In this document: positions 1 to 7,021 of the stretch, piece by piece
How the letters are laid out: every line of letters begins with the position of its first letter
Position numbering within the stretch: position 1 is the first letter of the stretch
Source: Eudoraea sp.
GTDB lineage: Bacteria > Bacteroidota > Bacteroidia > Flavobacteriales > Flavobacteriaceae
Direction of reading: 5' to 3'
DNA: 10,948 bases
Assembly (NCBI GenBank): GCA_013042125.1
Contig: JABDQS010000314.1
Coordinates: 1-10,948, forward strand
Made by a program: the position numbers and the translations under genes
The notes under the pieces: generated by a model
Databases searched by the model: none
Told to the model about the DNA's origin: nothing
What the model saw: the letters and a program-made list of their open reading frames with translations, nothing else

Positions 1-1
1 C

Positions 2-424
2 TTTATCATAACCTATGCACAGGGCTTACATCAACTTTCTGAAGCGTCTGATGAATATGGGTACGATCTCGATCTGGGTACCATTGCAAAGATCTGGCGT
101 GCAGGATGTATTATCAGGGCGGGCTTGCTTGCAGATATCACAATGGCCTTTCAACAAAACGCAGGACTTTCGAACCTGCTCCTTGACCCCTCTTTCTCTA
201 GGGAGATAAAGCAAACAATTGCCTCTGTAAGACAACTGGTTTCATATGGAGCTACTAATGGCGTACCACTGCCGGGGCTGTCTAATTCCCTTACGTACTT
301 TGATGCTTATACTTCCGGGCGTCTGCCGTTAAACCTTATTCAGGCACAGCGCGATTACTTCGGATCTCATACGTATGAACGAACAGACAAGGAAGGTATC
401 TTCCATACTGAGTGGGAAGATTAA
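2..424 (+). CDS. gnd: 6-phosphogluconate dehydrogenase (decarboxylating), C-terminal part
   Basis: This is the last 140 residues of a gene that begins before the window. The enzyme oxidises and decarboxylates 6-phosphogluconate to ribulose 5-phosphate, making NADPH in the oxidative pentose phosphate pathway in the cytoplasm. The visible part is the helical C-terminal domain. It reads FIITYAQGLHQLSEASDEYG, then AKIWRAGCIIRA, NLLLDPSF, and the highly conserved tail LIQAQRDYFGSHTYERTDKEG followed by FHTEW. The Arg and His of the RDYFGxHTYxR segment come from the neighbouring subunit and contact substrate in the known dimers. The tail matches the full family C-terminus, so the gene is intact at its 3' end (TAA at 422-424). 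It converges on carB with a 35-base gap. Identification is very secure; only the N-terminal NADP-binding domain is unseen. Confidence 0.97.
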   Translation, partial: FIITYAQGLHQLSEASDEYGYDLDLGTIAKIWRAGCIIRAGLLADITMAFQQNAGLSNLLLDPSFSREIKQTIASVRQLVSYGATNGVPLPGLSNSLTYFDAYTSGRLPLNLIQAQRDYFGSHTYERTDKEGIFHTEWED

Positions 425-425
425 C

Positions 426-452
426 GCCTTCTGATGGTCGTTATCAGGAAGC
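426..452. terminator. Weak hairpin between convergent gnd and carB
   Basis: Positions 426-435 pair with 443-452 around a 7-base loop, with one mismatch and one G-U pair. No run of T follows on either strand, so this is at best a weak or factor-dependent terminator. Its position, exactly between two converging stop codons, is the main argument for it. Confidence 0.3.
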
Positions 453-459
453 AGACCTG

Positions 460-3312
460 TTATTTGCTTAAGTACATCTTCCTTCTGGTATACAGGTCGT
501 AGAATTCGTCATCCTTCAGGCTGTCAATAAATAGAATACTCTCTCCCGTACTCTTCATTTCCGGACCAAGGTTCTTATTTACGTTCGGGAATTTATTGAA
601 GGAGAACACTGGCTGCTTAATAGCAAAGCCTTCCAGGTGCGGTTTAAATTTAAAATCCTTGAGTTTCTTCTCTTCCAACATTACTTTGGTTGCATAATTC
701 ACATAGGGCTCACCATAGGCCTTGGATATAAACGGAACCGTCCTGGATGCTCTCGGGTTTGCTTCAATGATATACACAATATCATCTTTGATGGCAAATT
801 GTATGTTTATTAGTCCTACTGTTTTCAATGCCAGGGCGATCTTCTTAGTATGATCCTTAATTTGCTGCATCACAAATTCGCCCAGGTTAAAAGGTGGCAA
901 GGTTGCGTTGGAATCTCCAGAGTGGATCCCACATGGTTCAATATGTTCCATGATGCCAATGATATACACCTCTTTCCCATCGCATATGGCGTCTGCCTCG
1001 GCTTCTATGGCACCATCCAGATAGTGATCAAGTAGCAGTTTATTATTAGGGATCTTCTGGAGCAGGTCTACCACGTGCGACTCCAATTCTTGTTTATTGA
1101 TCACAATTTTCATTCCCTGCCCTCCCAATACGTAGGAAGGTCTCACCAATAAAGGAAAATTTAATTGATCAGATAAGACCAGGGCTTCATCTGCAGTTTC
1201 AGCCACCCCAAATTCCGGATAAGGGATCTCGTTCTCTTTTAGCAGTTTGGAAAAACTACCCCGGTCTTCAGCCAGGTCGAGCGACTTAAAGCTAGTCCCC
1301 ATGATCTTGATTCCGTATTTATCTAATTTTTCGGCAAGTTTAAGAGCGGTTTGTCCGCCTAATTGCACAATTACCCCTTCTGGTTTTTCATGTAGAATAA
1401 TATCGTAGATATGTTCCCAGAATACAGGTTCAAAATAAAGCTTGTCTGCCGTGTCAAAATCGGTTGAAACTGTTTCCGGGTTGCAATTGATCATAATGGT
1501 CTCATAACCACACTCAGCGGCCGCCAGGACCCCGTGAACACAACAGTAATCAAATTCTATCCCCTGCCCTATTCTGTTTGGGCCCGAACCCAGGACCACG
1601 ATCTTCTTCTTTTCCGTTACCTCGCTGTCGTTCGCCACAAATCGATCCCCATTGGCCATTTCTATTTCCTCCTCAAAGGTGGAGTAGTAATACGGGGTCA
1701 TTGCCTTGAATTCCGCAGCACAGGTATCTACTAGTTTATAAACCCTGTTGATCCCCAACAAAGTTCTTTTTTTATGGACCTCACTCTCATAACAGTCGAG
1801 CATATGGGCAATTTGCCTATCAGCAAATCCCTTTTGCTTGGCTTCTAGCAACAATTCCTTGGGCAAATTTTCTACGGTATGTTTGGAAATTTCCTTCTCC
1901 AAAAAGTGTAGTTCCTCATATTGCTTCAGAAACCACATGTCAATTTTTGTGATGTCATGTATCCTGCTCAGTGGTATTCCCAATTGAATGGCATCATAGA
2001 TCACAAAGACCCTGTCCCAACTTGGGATGGTAAGCTTATTGATGATCAGATCGTAATTGGTGTATCCTTTCCCATCGGCCCCTAAGCCATTTCGTTTGAT
2101 CTCTAAGGACTGCGTAGCTTTATGTAAGGCCTCCTGAAAGGATCTCCCTATTCCCATGACCTCTCCAACAGATTTCATCTGTAGCCCAAGTGTTCTGTCC
2201 GATCCTTCAAACTTATCGAAGTTCCAACGTGGGATCTTAACGATCACGTAGTCTAATGTTGGTTCGAACAAGGCAGAGGTAGATTTAGTGATCTGGTTCT
2301 CCAGTTCATCCAGGGTATATCCAATTGCGAGTTTGGCCGCGATCTTAGCAATAGGATATCCTGTTGCTTTGGAGGCAAGAGCCGAAGATCGAGACACCCT
2401 TGGGTTGATCTCAATAGCAATGATATCTTCTTTCTCATCCGGACTCACAGCAAACTGCACATTACAGCCTCCTGCAAAATCCCCAATACTTCGCATCATG
2501 TGAATTGCCATATCCCGCATCCGCTGAAAGGTGCGATCAGATAAGGTCATCGCAGGGGCTACGGTTATAGAATCGCCTGTATGGATTCCCATAGGATCCA
2601 TATTCTCTATCGTACAAATAATTACTACGTTGTCATTATTATCTCGGAGCAATTCTAATTCATACTCCTTCCACCCCATTAGTGCCTTGTCTATCATGAC
2701 CTCATGGATGGGAGATATTTCCAGACCTCTACTGAGCAATTCATCAAAATCTTCCGGTTTATAAACTATGGATGCGCCCGCACCGCCCAGGGTATAGGAA
2801 GCTCTGATCACAAGTGGGAAACCAAATTCCTGTGCAATTTCCTTCCCTTCAAGGAAAGAGGTAGCTGTAGATTGTGGGGCCATCCCCACGCCAATCTCCA
2901 ACATGAGTTTGCGAAATTTTTCCCGGTCTTCGGTGATGTTGATCGCGTCAATGTCCACTCCTATGATCTGTACATCAAAATCTTCCCAAATCCCTTTATC
3001 TCCTGCTTCAATACAAAGATTCAGGGCTGTTTGTCCTCCCATGGTGGGCAAAACAGCATCTATATTGGGATGTTTCTTAAGGACCTGGATTATGGATTTA
3101 GTAGTTAAAGGGAGAAGATAAATATGGTCTGCCATAGAAGGATCCGTCATAATAGTGGCAGGATTACTATTTATCAGGATGGTTTCGATGCCATCTTCAC
3201 GAAGTGAACGCAAGGCCTGAGAACCTGAATAATCAAATTCACATGCTTGTCCAATGATAATAGGGCCGGAACCAATAATTAAAATAGATTTTAGGTCTTC
3301 TCTTTTTGGCAT
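460..3312 (-). CDS. carB: Carbamoyl-phosphate synthase large subunit, form lacking the C-terminal allosteric domain
   Basis: The enzyme makes carbamoyl phosphate from bicarbonate, glutamine-derived ammonia and two ATP, feeding pyrimidine and arginine synthesis; it works with the small subunit CarA, which is not in the window. The protein of 950 residues has the duplicated synthetase architecture. The first half opens with GSGPIIIGQACEFDYSGSQA (about residues 14-33) and contains MGGQTALN, GIHTGDSITVAP and EINPRVSRSSALASKATG (about 301-318). A helical oligomerisation region spans roughly 400-550. The second half opens with GSGPNRIGQGIEFDY (575-589) and contains LGGQTALKLA, GIHSGDSN and EANPRASRTVPFISK. 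After GPEMKSTGE (916-924) only 26 residues remain, whereas E. coli CarB (1073 residues) has about 120 more forming the MGS-like domain that binds UMP, IMP and ornithine. The ATG at 3312 matches the family start MPKR. It lies downstream of rpmH on the same strand, with a terminator between. Confidence 0.97.
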   Translation of the reverse strand: MPKREDLKSILIIGSGPIIIGQACEFDYSGSQALRSLREDGIETILINSNPATIMTDPSMADHIYLLPLTTKSIIQVLKKHPNIDAVLPTMGGQTALNLCIEAGDKGIWEDFDVQIIGVDIDAINITEDREKFRKLMLEIGVGMAPQSTATSFLEGKEIAQEFGFPLVIRASYTLGGAGASIVYKPEDFDELLSRGLEISPIHEVMIDKALMGWKEYELELLRDNNDNVVIICTIENMDPMGIHTGDSITVAPAMTLSDRTFQRMRDMAIHMMRSIGDFAGGCNVQFAVSPDEKEDIIAIEINPRVSRSSALASKATGYPIAKIAAKLAIGYTLDELENQITKSTSALFEPTLDYVIVKIPRWNFDKFEGSDRTLGLQMKSVGEVMGIGRSFQEALHKATQSLEIKRNGLGADGKGYTNYDLIINKLTIPSWDRVFVIYDAIQLGIPLSRIHDITKIDMWFLKQYEELHFLEKEISKHTVENLPKELLLEAKQKGFADRQIAHMLDCYESEVHKKRTLLGINRVYKLVDTCAAEFKAMTPYYYSTFEEEIEMANGDRFVANDSEVTEKKKIVVLGSGPNRIGQGIEFDYCCVHGVLAAAECGYETIMINCNPETVSTDFDTADKLYFEPVFWEHIYDIILHEKPEGVIVQLGGQTALKLAEKLDKYGIKIMGTSFKSLDLAEDRGSFSKLLKENEIPYPEFGVAETADEALVLSDQLNFPLLVRPSYVLGGQGMKIVINKQELESHVVDLLQKIPNNKLLLDHYLDGAIEAEADAICDGKEVYIIGIMEHIEPCGIHSGDSNATLPPFNLGEFVMQQIKDHTKKIALALKTVGLINIQFAIKDDIVYIIEANPRASRTVPFISKAYGEPYVNYATKVMLEEKKLKDFKFKPHLEGFAIKQPVFSFNKFPNVNKNLGPEMKSTGESILFIDSLKDDEFYDLYTRRKMYLSK

Positions 3313-3348
3313 AACTTCCTTGTTCTTAGCGTTTAGTAATTATTTGAT

Positions 3349-3384
3349 AAAAAAAAAGGTGCTACTTTAAAAAAGTAACACCTT
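3349..3384 (-). terminator. Intrinsic terminator after rpmH, upstream of carB
   Basis: On the - strand, 3384-3372 pairs with 3368-3356 over 13 bases with a single G-U wobble and a 3-base loop. It is followed directly by a run of T (A at 3349-3357 on the + strand). The stem begins 22 bases after the rpmH stop codon and the T run ends about 36 bases before the carB start. It should end most rpmH transcripts, or set the ratio of L34 to CarB by read-through. Confidence 0.85.
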
Positions 3385-3405
3385 CGTATTGTTTGTTTTC
3401 AATCA

Positions 3406-3564
3406 TTATTTTTTGTGTCTCGGCTCTGAGGAAACAGATAGTTTCTTTCTTCCTTTAGCTCTTCTTCTGGCAAGAACTTTTCTTCCGTTAACTGAAGCCA
3501 TACGCTCCCTAAAACCATGTTTGTTCTTACGCTTGCGTTTGGACGGTTGATATGTTCTTTTCAT
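3406..3564 (-). CDS. rpmH: Ribosomal protein L34 (bL34)
   Basis: A small, strongly basic protein of 52 residues of the large ribosomal subunit. It begins [20 protein letters not shown] and continues [24 protein letters not shown], which is the bL34 signature almost residue for residue. E. coli L34 has 46 residues; the extra few here are a basic C-terminal tail ending in PRHKK. The reading frame is open for 30 more codons upstream, but the family start is the ATG at 3564, and the promoter at 3625-3655 lies inside that upstream stretch, which rules out the longer form. In many bacteria rpmH sits beside rnpA and dnaA; here the next gene on the strand is carB. Transcription probably stops largely at the hairpin at 3349-3384. 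Confidence 0.97.
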   Translation of the reverse strand: MKRTYQPSKRKRKNKHGFRERMASVNGRKVLARRRAKGRKKLSVSSEPRHKK

Positions 3565-3624
3565 GCTATTCTTGTTTTGTAACCCGGGTATATGAAACCC
3601 TAATAATTTTCCAAAATCTGGGCG

Positions 3625-3655
3625 CAAATATACGAAGAGTTTTTGCTTTGCCAAA
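3625..3655 (-). promoter_or_regulatory. Bacteroidota-type promoter for rpmH
   Basis: On the - strand, TTTG (3655-3652) is followed after 19 bases by TATATTTG (3632-3625). This matches the Bacteroidota sigma-A consensus of a TTTG -33 box and a TAnnTTTG -7 box. Transcription would begin near 3618-3620, giving a leader of about 55 bases before the rpmH ATG. This is the best promoter match in the window. Confidence 0.75.
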
Positions 3656-3688
3656 TGGATTTGGAAAAATATTTTGGATTGTTTTTAG

Positions 3689-3696
3689 TACTTTTG
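3689..3696 (+). promoter_or_regulatory. Candidate -7 box (TACTTTTG) for the DUF6263-like gene
   Basis: TACTTTTG fits TAnnTTTG exactly and lies 23 bases before the ATG at 3720, giving a short leader of about 15-18 bases. No -33 box at the usual spacing is clear; TTTG occurs at 3673-3676 (12 bases away) and 3660-3663 (25 bases away). It is divergent from the rpmH promoter, whose boxes lie about 35-65 bases away. Confidence 0.5.
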
Positions 3697-3719
3697 CAGC
3701 ATTATTTAGAACAGGCTTG

Positions 3720-4607
3720 ATGAAACTTAAAATTCTTTTACTCACCCTCCTCGTAACTTCATTGTGCCAGAGTATTATGGCCCAGGAAAAGCTGCAATAT
3801 AATCTGAAAAAAGGAGATGTTTTTCTGGTAAAACAAGAAGCGAGGCAAGCCATTGTTCAGGAAATTGATGGGGCCGCTCATGAGATCTTGAATGTTATTA
3901 GCGGGCAGATGGAATTTAAGGTAGTTGCGAAAAATTCTGATTCGTATGCCATTGATATCATTTTTGAAGATCTGATCATGACCATGACCTCAAGTACCCA
4001 GGGAGTTTTAATGGACATACATGCCAAGGAGGTTGATCCAACAAACGTGCAATCTCGTATTTTCAATAGTTTACTCAATGTGCCCATTCATATTAAACTT
4101 GCTAACAACGGTGATATTCTGGAGGTGCAGGGAGGAGACAGTTTGGTAGTAAAAATGACTGAAGCCTCAGGACTTGAGGACGCCTTCTCTTTGAATATGA
4201 TGAAGGCTTCGTTAAAAAAGGAATTTGGTTCCGAAGCATTATCGAACAGCTATAAGCAAATGACCTATATATATCCGGACAGGTCCATCACTGTAGGTGA
4301 TACCTGGGAGAATACCTATGAAGGGAAACTTAAAGCTCAGAACGTTTGGAAACTAGATTCTGTCAATACAGAGAATGCCATGATAAGTGGTATCGCAACT
4401 ATTGTGATGGAAATAAAAGAACCCGCCACCACTATGTTGTTAGATGGAACTCAGGATACAAGTATTACTACAGATCTCAATTCCGGATTTATTAAGAAAA
4501 TGAAGGTCGAAGGTGTTTCGAAAGGGTACTCTACCATCGCACAATTGGGAGACAAAAAGATCCCAACCACCATTTCCTCTTCAGTAACGTACGAATTAAT
4601 TCAATAA
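3720..4607 (+). CDS. Secreted DUF6263-like protein
   Basis: A protein of 295 residues with an N-terminal signal peptide, MKLKILLLTLLVTSLCQSIM followed by AQEKL, with likely cleavage near residue 21 (SIMA/QEK). Cys16 is not in a good lipobox, so export by signal peptidase I is more likely than lipidation. The rest is beta-rich with alternating polar and hydrophobic residues. It carries the segment YPDRSITVGDTWENTYEG (about 185-202), a pattern of 'Pro-Asp/Glu ... Val-Gly-Asp-x-Trp' that I associate with the DUF6263 family of Bacteroidota; the function of that family is unknown. The ATG at 3720 is preferred over an in-frame ATG at 3552, because the latter would overlap rpmH and put 56 unrelated residues before the signal peptide. 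Its stop is 6 bases before the next gene, so the two probably form an operon. The family assignment is from memory of the pattern, not a search. Confidence 0.8.
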   Translation: MKLKILLLTLLVTSLCQSIMAQEKLQYNLKKGDVFLVKQEARQAIVQEIDGAAHEILNVISGQMEFKVVAKNSDSYAIDIIFEDLIMTMTSSTQGVLMDIHAKEVDPTNVQSRIFNSLLNVPIHIKLANNGDILEVQGGDSLVVKMTEASGLEDAFSLNMMKASLKKEFGSEALSNSYKQMTYIYPDRSITVGDTWENTYEGKLKAQNVWKLDSVNTENAMISGIATIVMEIKEPATTMLLDGTQDTSITTDLNSGFIKKMKVEGVSKGYSTIAQLGDKKIPTTISSSVTYELIQ

Positions 4608-4613
4608 ATATTT

Positions 4614-5129
4614 ATGTTCAATAAAAATTTCAAACTGGTCATTACAGGTCTAATTGTAGCATACGCCATCTATCAATTTGTAGAGGGCTATATAGGAAAT
4701 GGCATCTTTTTGATCTTGCTTTCCCTGATCTTTGTTTTCCTGTATTTCAGAAACGAACTCATCTTACTTGCCTTCCTGAGAATGCGAAAGCAAGATATGG
4801 TGGGAACGGAAAAATGGTTAGAGCGGATCAAAAATCCTGAGGCGGCCCTTACGACCAAACAACAAGGGTATTACAACTATTTGTATGGTATCATATTTTC
4901 TCAAAAGAATCTTACACAGGCTGAAAAATATTTTAAGAAAGCCCTTAAGCTTGGCCTGAACATGGATTACGATGTGGCTATGGCCAAATTGAGTCTTGCG
5001 GGAATTGCGATGCAAAAGAGAAGAAAACGAGAAGCCACAACCTTACTCCGGGAAGCCAAAAAGTTAGATAAGAACAATATGTTGACCGAGCAAATAAAAA
5101 TGATGCAACAACAAATGAAAAAGATCTAA
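4614..5129 (+). CDS. Small membrane protein with TPR-like helices, function unknown
   Basis: A protein of 171 residues. The N-terminus has two adjacent hydrophobic segments, about residues 8-24 and 28-56 (the latter including ILLSLIFVFLYF), separated by a short polar turn (VEGYIGNG). The rest is a soluble helical domain with two TPR-like helix pairs: QQGYYNYLYGIIFSQKNLTQ and AEKYFKKALKLGL (about 83-116), then AMAKLSLAGIAMQKRRKREA and TTLLREAKKLDKNN (about 122-155). It ends in a Gln/Lys/Met-rich helix. TPR domains usually bind other proteins, so it may be an inner-membrane scaffold, but no partner can be named. It starts 6 bases after the DUF6263-like gene and probably shares its transcript. 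The ATG at 4614 is the only start before the first membrane segment. Confidence 0.8.
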   Translation: MFNKNFKLVITGLIVAYAIYQFVEGYIGNGIFLILLSLIFVFLYFRNELILLAFLRMRKQDMVGTEKWLERIKNPEAALTTKQQGYYNYLYGIIFSQKNLTQAEKYFKKALKLGLNMDYDVAMAKLSLAGIAMQKRRKREATTLLREAKKLDKNNMLTEQIKMMQQQMKKI

Positions 5130-5150
5130 CGGAATCCCATCAGATCTTTT
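5119..5150. terminator. Shared terminator hairpin of convergent genes
   Basis: Positions 5119-5127 and 5142-5150 form a perfect 9-base stem (AAAAGATCT / AGATCTTTT) with a 14-base loop. The T-rich arm gives a short T run on the + strand and the A-rich arm (A at 5118-5122) gives one on the - strand, so it could serve both the TPR gene and the lytic transglycosylase gene. It includes the TPR gene's stop codon. The long loop and few G-C pairs make it only moderately convincing. Confidence 0.5.
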
Positions 5151-5176
5151 ATAATATCTTTCAAAGTACAATAATT

Positions 5177-6136
5177 TTATTTTGCAGTAGTATAATATCC
5201 TTTATTGGGAATTTCAATAGTGTATTTCTTTCCTGAGGCATTATTTAAATGAGGTTCTCTTAGCCAGGGGTTATGTCTTTTCAGGATCTTATAGTTTATC
5301 TCATAGTTCTTTGCGAACGAAGCAAAGTCTTCTACAGGTGTATCTATGGACACCGTAAAAGTTGGTGCGGTCTCATACAGATCTTTCTTTCCAAGTTCAA
5401 ACCCATATTTTTCAGGATTTGAAAGAATTTCTTTGATCGCTAATATCCTGAATACGTAACGCCCTGTTTCATCCCCCAGCAAAAGATCATAATAATTTGT
5501 GGCTTGTTGTATGCCCATGTACTTATTGATAGCCCCTGCTCCTGCATTATATGAAGCTGCTGCGAGGGTCCAGTTGCCATAACGTTCTTTATTCTTTTTC
5601 AGATAGTCGCATGCTACTTGGGTTGCCATAGCCAGGTGATAACGCTCGTCTACATTCGAATTTACTTCCAGGCCATATTCCTTTCCTGTACCCTTCATAA
5701 TTTGCCAGAAACCTGCCGCGCCTGCAGGAGATACAACATTTTGAAGACCACTCTCAGCTACAGCCAAATACTTAAAATCTTCCGGGATCCCATTCTTAGC
5801 CAATATTGGTTCTATGACGGGGAAATATTTATTTGCCCGTTTCATGAGTAATACAGCATTCGATTGCCAATAAGTATTTACTAAAAATTCACGATCTATA
5901 CGTTCTAAGATCTCCGGGTCATTTTGGGGGACCGTCTCTCCTGCAAAATTCAGATCTTCGGGAATATCGATGGCCGTGATCCTATATTCCTCTGCTACAC
6001 TTTTTTCTGAATTCGACTCCGTTGAATCATCCGTATCGGTAGAGGAACCAAGGTGACCTTGTTGTACTGAAAAAATAAGAGTACTGGCAAGAAAAATTAC
6101 TCCCAGGAACATCAAAGTTGTTTTTAAAAATTTCAT
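5177..6136 (-). CDS. Lytic murein transglycosylase (SLT/MltD-type)
   Basis: The enzyme cleaves the MurNAc-GlcNAc bond of peptidoglycan with formation of a 1,6-anhydro end. With the start chosen here the protein has 319 residues. It has an N-terminal hydrophobic signal or anchor (about 5-24), then a Ser/Thr/Asp/Glu-rich linker (30-50), then the SLT domain. Catalytic Glu128 lies in YLAVAESGLQNVVSPAGAAG, followed by AGFWQIM (141-147) and AAASYNAGAGAIN (192-204), all family hallmarks. The C-terminal part (about 255-315, with HNPWLREP and YTIEIPNKGY) resembles the degenerate LysM-like tail found in MltD-type proteins. An in-frame ATG at 6157 would add MSFKYNA, but it lies directly beside the -7 box at 6159-6166, at or before the expected transcription start, so the ATG at 6136 is preferred. 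It is downstream of the alpha/beta hydrolase and converges on the TPR gene. Confidence 0.93.
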   Translation of the reverse strand: MKFLKTTLMFLGVIFLASTLIFSVQQGHLGSSTDTDDSTESNSEKSVAEEYRITAIDIPEDLNFAGETVPQNDPEILERIDREFLVNTYWQSNAVLLMKRANKYFPVIEPILAKNGIPEDFKYLAVAESGLQNVVSPAGAAGFWQIMKGTGKEYGLEVNSNVDERYHLAMATQVACDYLKKNKERYGNWTLAAASYNAGAGAINKYMGIQQATNYYDLLLGDETGRYVFRILAIKEILSNPEKYGFELGKKDLYETAPTFTVSIDTPVEDFASFAKNYEINYKILKRHNPWLREPHLNNASGKKYTIEIPNKGYYTTAK

Positions 6137-6158
6137 CGCGTTGTATTTGAAAGACAAT

Positions 6159-6191
6159 CAAAGGTATACAATAGAACTCCCTTAATCCAAA
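6159..6191 (-). promoter_or_regulatory. Bacteroidota-type promoter for the lytic transglycosylase
   Basis: On the - strand, TTTG (6191-6188) is followed after 21 bases by TACCTTTG (6166-6159), an exact TAnnTTTG -7 box. Transcription would start near 6152-6154, which leaves about 16-18 bases before the ATG at 6136 and excludes the ATG at 6157. The -33 box lies inside the last codons of the upstream hydrolase gene. Confidence 0.65.
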
Positions 6192-6844
6192 ATAATTGCA
6201 GGTAAACGTTCATTGAACCATTTATATCTGTGAATGATCATGGTGTGGGTTCCATTTTTTACTGTTATACAATCTTTAATATGGTGTATAGGAAATACAA
6301 TATCCTTATCTCCGTGAATATGTACGATCCTGGGATCACATTGATCTTGCTTCCAATGAACGATCTGGTCAATTGACCAGTCCAGGTAATAAATATCTTT
6401 GACAAACAAGAATTCCTTGTAAAGTTCCAAACGCTGTGTGACCGTCTCACCGAAGGCATATTTGGAAATGAGATCCAGGTTATTCACCAGACTGGTGGGC
6501 AGCAGTTTGTGGAATCGGGTATATTTGGCAAAGACCAACCTTTTTGGCATTTCAGAACGAAGTTTAACACTGGAAACGATCACTACCTTTCTTACCGGCA
6601 TATGCTTTGCCATTTCCTGAACTAACATCCCACCAAAAGAAACCCCTATCAATACAGGGTCCTTATGCTCAATATATGAGTTCATCTTTTTCGCATAGGC
6701 TTCAAAGCTCATTCCCTTGGAAGGAACGAACCATTCTAGACGATGAGTCTCAAAACGATCCTCAGGAAGTTCTATATGCTTAAAGATACTGCTCTTTGCA
6801 GCCATGCCCGGCATAAGGTAAACATGAATCTTTTTTGCGATCAT
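6182..6844 (-). CDS. Alpha/beta hydrolase, substrate unknown
   Basis: A compact cytoplasmic protein of 220 residues with the alpha/beta-hydrolase fold. The beginning IHVYLMPGMAAKSSIFKHIE carries the usual first strand and an oxyanion-type loop. The nucleophile elbow is GVSFGG, with Ser69 as the likely nucleophile. The acid is in HIHGDKDIVFP (Asp179 or Asp181), and His200 in NGTHTMI is the likely catalytic base. All three parts of the triad are therefore present, so the enzyme is probably active. The cap region (about 95-165) is short and helical. It is shorter than many esterases of this class (usually 250-300 residues) but not truncated. No signal peptide is seen. The ATG at 6844 fits the first beta strand; the downstream transglycosylase has its own promoter but could also be reached by read-through. 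Esterase, thioesterase and lipase-like roles cannot be told apart from sequence. Confidence 0.85.
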   Translation of the reverse strand: MIAKKIHVYLMPGMAAKSSIFKHIELPEDRFETHRLEWFVPSKGMSFEAYAKKMNSYIEHKDPVLIGVSFGGMLVQEMAKHMPVRKVVIVSSVKLRSEMPKRLVFAKYTRFHKLLPTSLVNNLDLISKYAFGETVTQRLELYKEFLFVKDIYYLDWSIDQIVHWKQDQCDPRIVHIHGDKDIVFPIHHIKDCITVKNGTHTMIIHRYKWFNERLPAIILD

Positions 6845-6890
6845 ATGCGTTTAGCCTCTGTTTTATTTAGGAAAATAGCAATTTTTATAT

Positions 6891-6898
6891 TACTTTTG
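6891..6898 (+). promoter_or_regulatory. Candidate -7 box (TACTTTTG) upstream of the GNAT-like gene
   Basis: TACTTTTG matches TAnnTTTG exactly. The best -33 candidate is TTTA at 6866-6869, 21 bases upstream, which is a weak match. If used, transcription would start near 6903-6905 and produce a leader of about 115 bases that contains the hairpin at 6966-6992 before the ATG at 7022. A match of six fixed bases is expected by chance a few times per window of this size, so confidence is modest. Confidence 0.4.
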
Positions 6899-6965
6899 TA
6901 TCCTGCCTTAGGGTTTTTAAGGGGTTTTTTAAACTATTCTCAATAGAGCAGTTTAAGAAAAATAT

Positions 6966-6992
6966 AAATTACGAGTCGCTCGTAATTTTTTT
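6966..6992. repeat. Perfect 23-base palindrome with T run: attenuator, terminator or operator
   Basis: Positions 6966-6975 (AAATTACGAG) are the exact reverse complement of 6979-6988 (CTCGTAATTT), with only three bases (TCG) between. T continues to 6992 on the + strand, so it looks like an intrinsic terminator in the + direction; a broken T-rich stretch also follows on the - strand. No coding gene ends here on either strand: it stands 29 bases in front of the GNAT-like gene and about 120 bases in front of the divergent hydrolase gene. It may be a transcription attenuator in the leader of the GNAT-like gene, the end of a short non-coding RNA, or a binding site for a dimeric regulator. Confidence 0.6.
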
Positions 6993-7021
6993 GTCTGAAA
7001 CCAAAACTAAATACTATCTAT

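Noticed and set aside
2253..3121. Several open frames on the + strand and alternate frames across carB, the longest 134 residues
   Set aside because: They are shadows of the well-conserved carB coding sequence and resemble no known protein.
3565..3654. Open frame extending rpmH upstream to 82 residues
   Set aside because: bL34 begins MKRTYQPS at 3564, and the rpmH promoter lies inside the extension.
3552..3719. Upstream extension of the DUF6263-like gene to 351 residues
   Set aside because: It overlaps rpmH on the other strand, precedes a clear signal peptide, and contains the promoter candidate at 3689-3696.
6845..6946. A 33-residue hydrophobic open frame (MRLASVLFRKIAIFILLLYP...) starting back to back with the hydrolase start codon
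   Set aside because: It spans the divergent intergenic region and contains the -7 box candidate. The hydrophobic look comes from T-rich DNA, and no supporting start context was seen.
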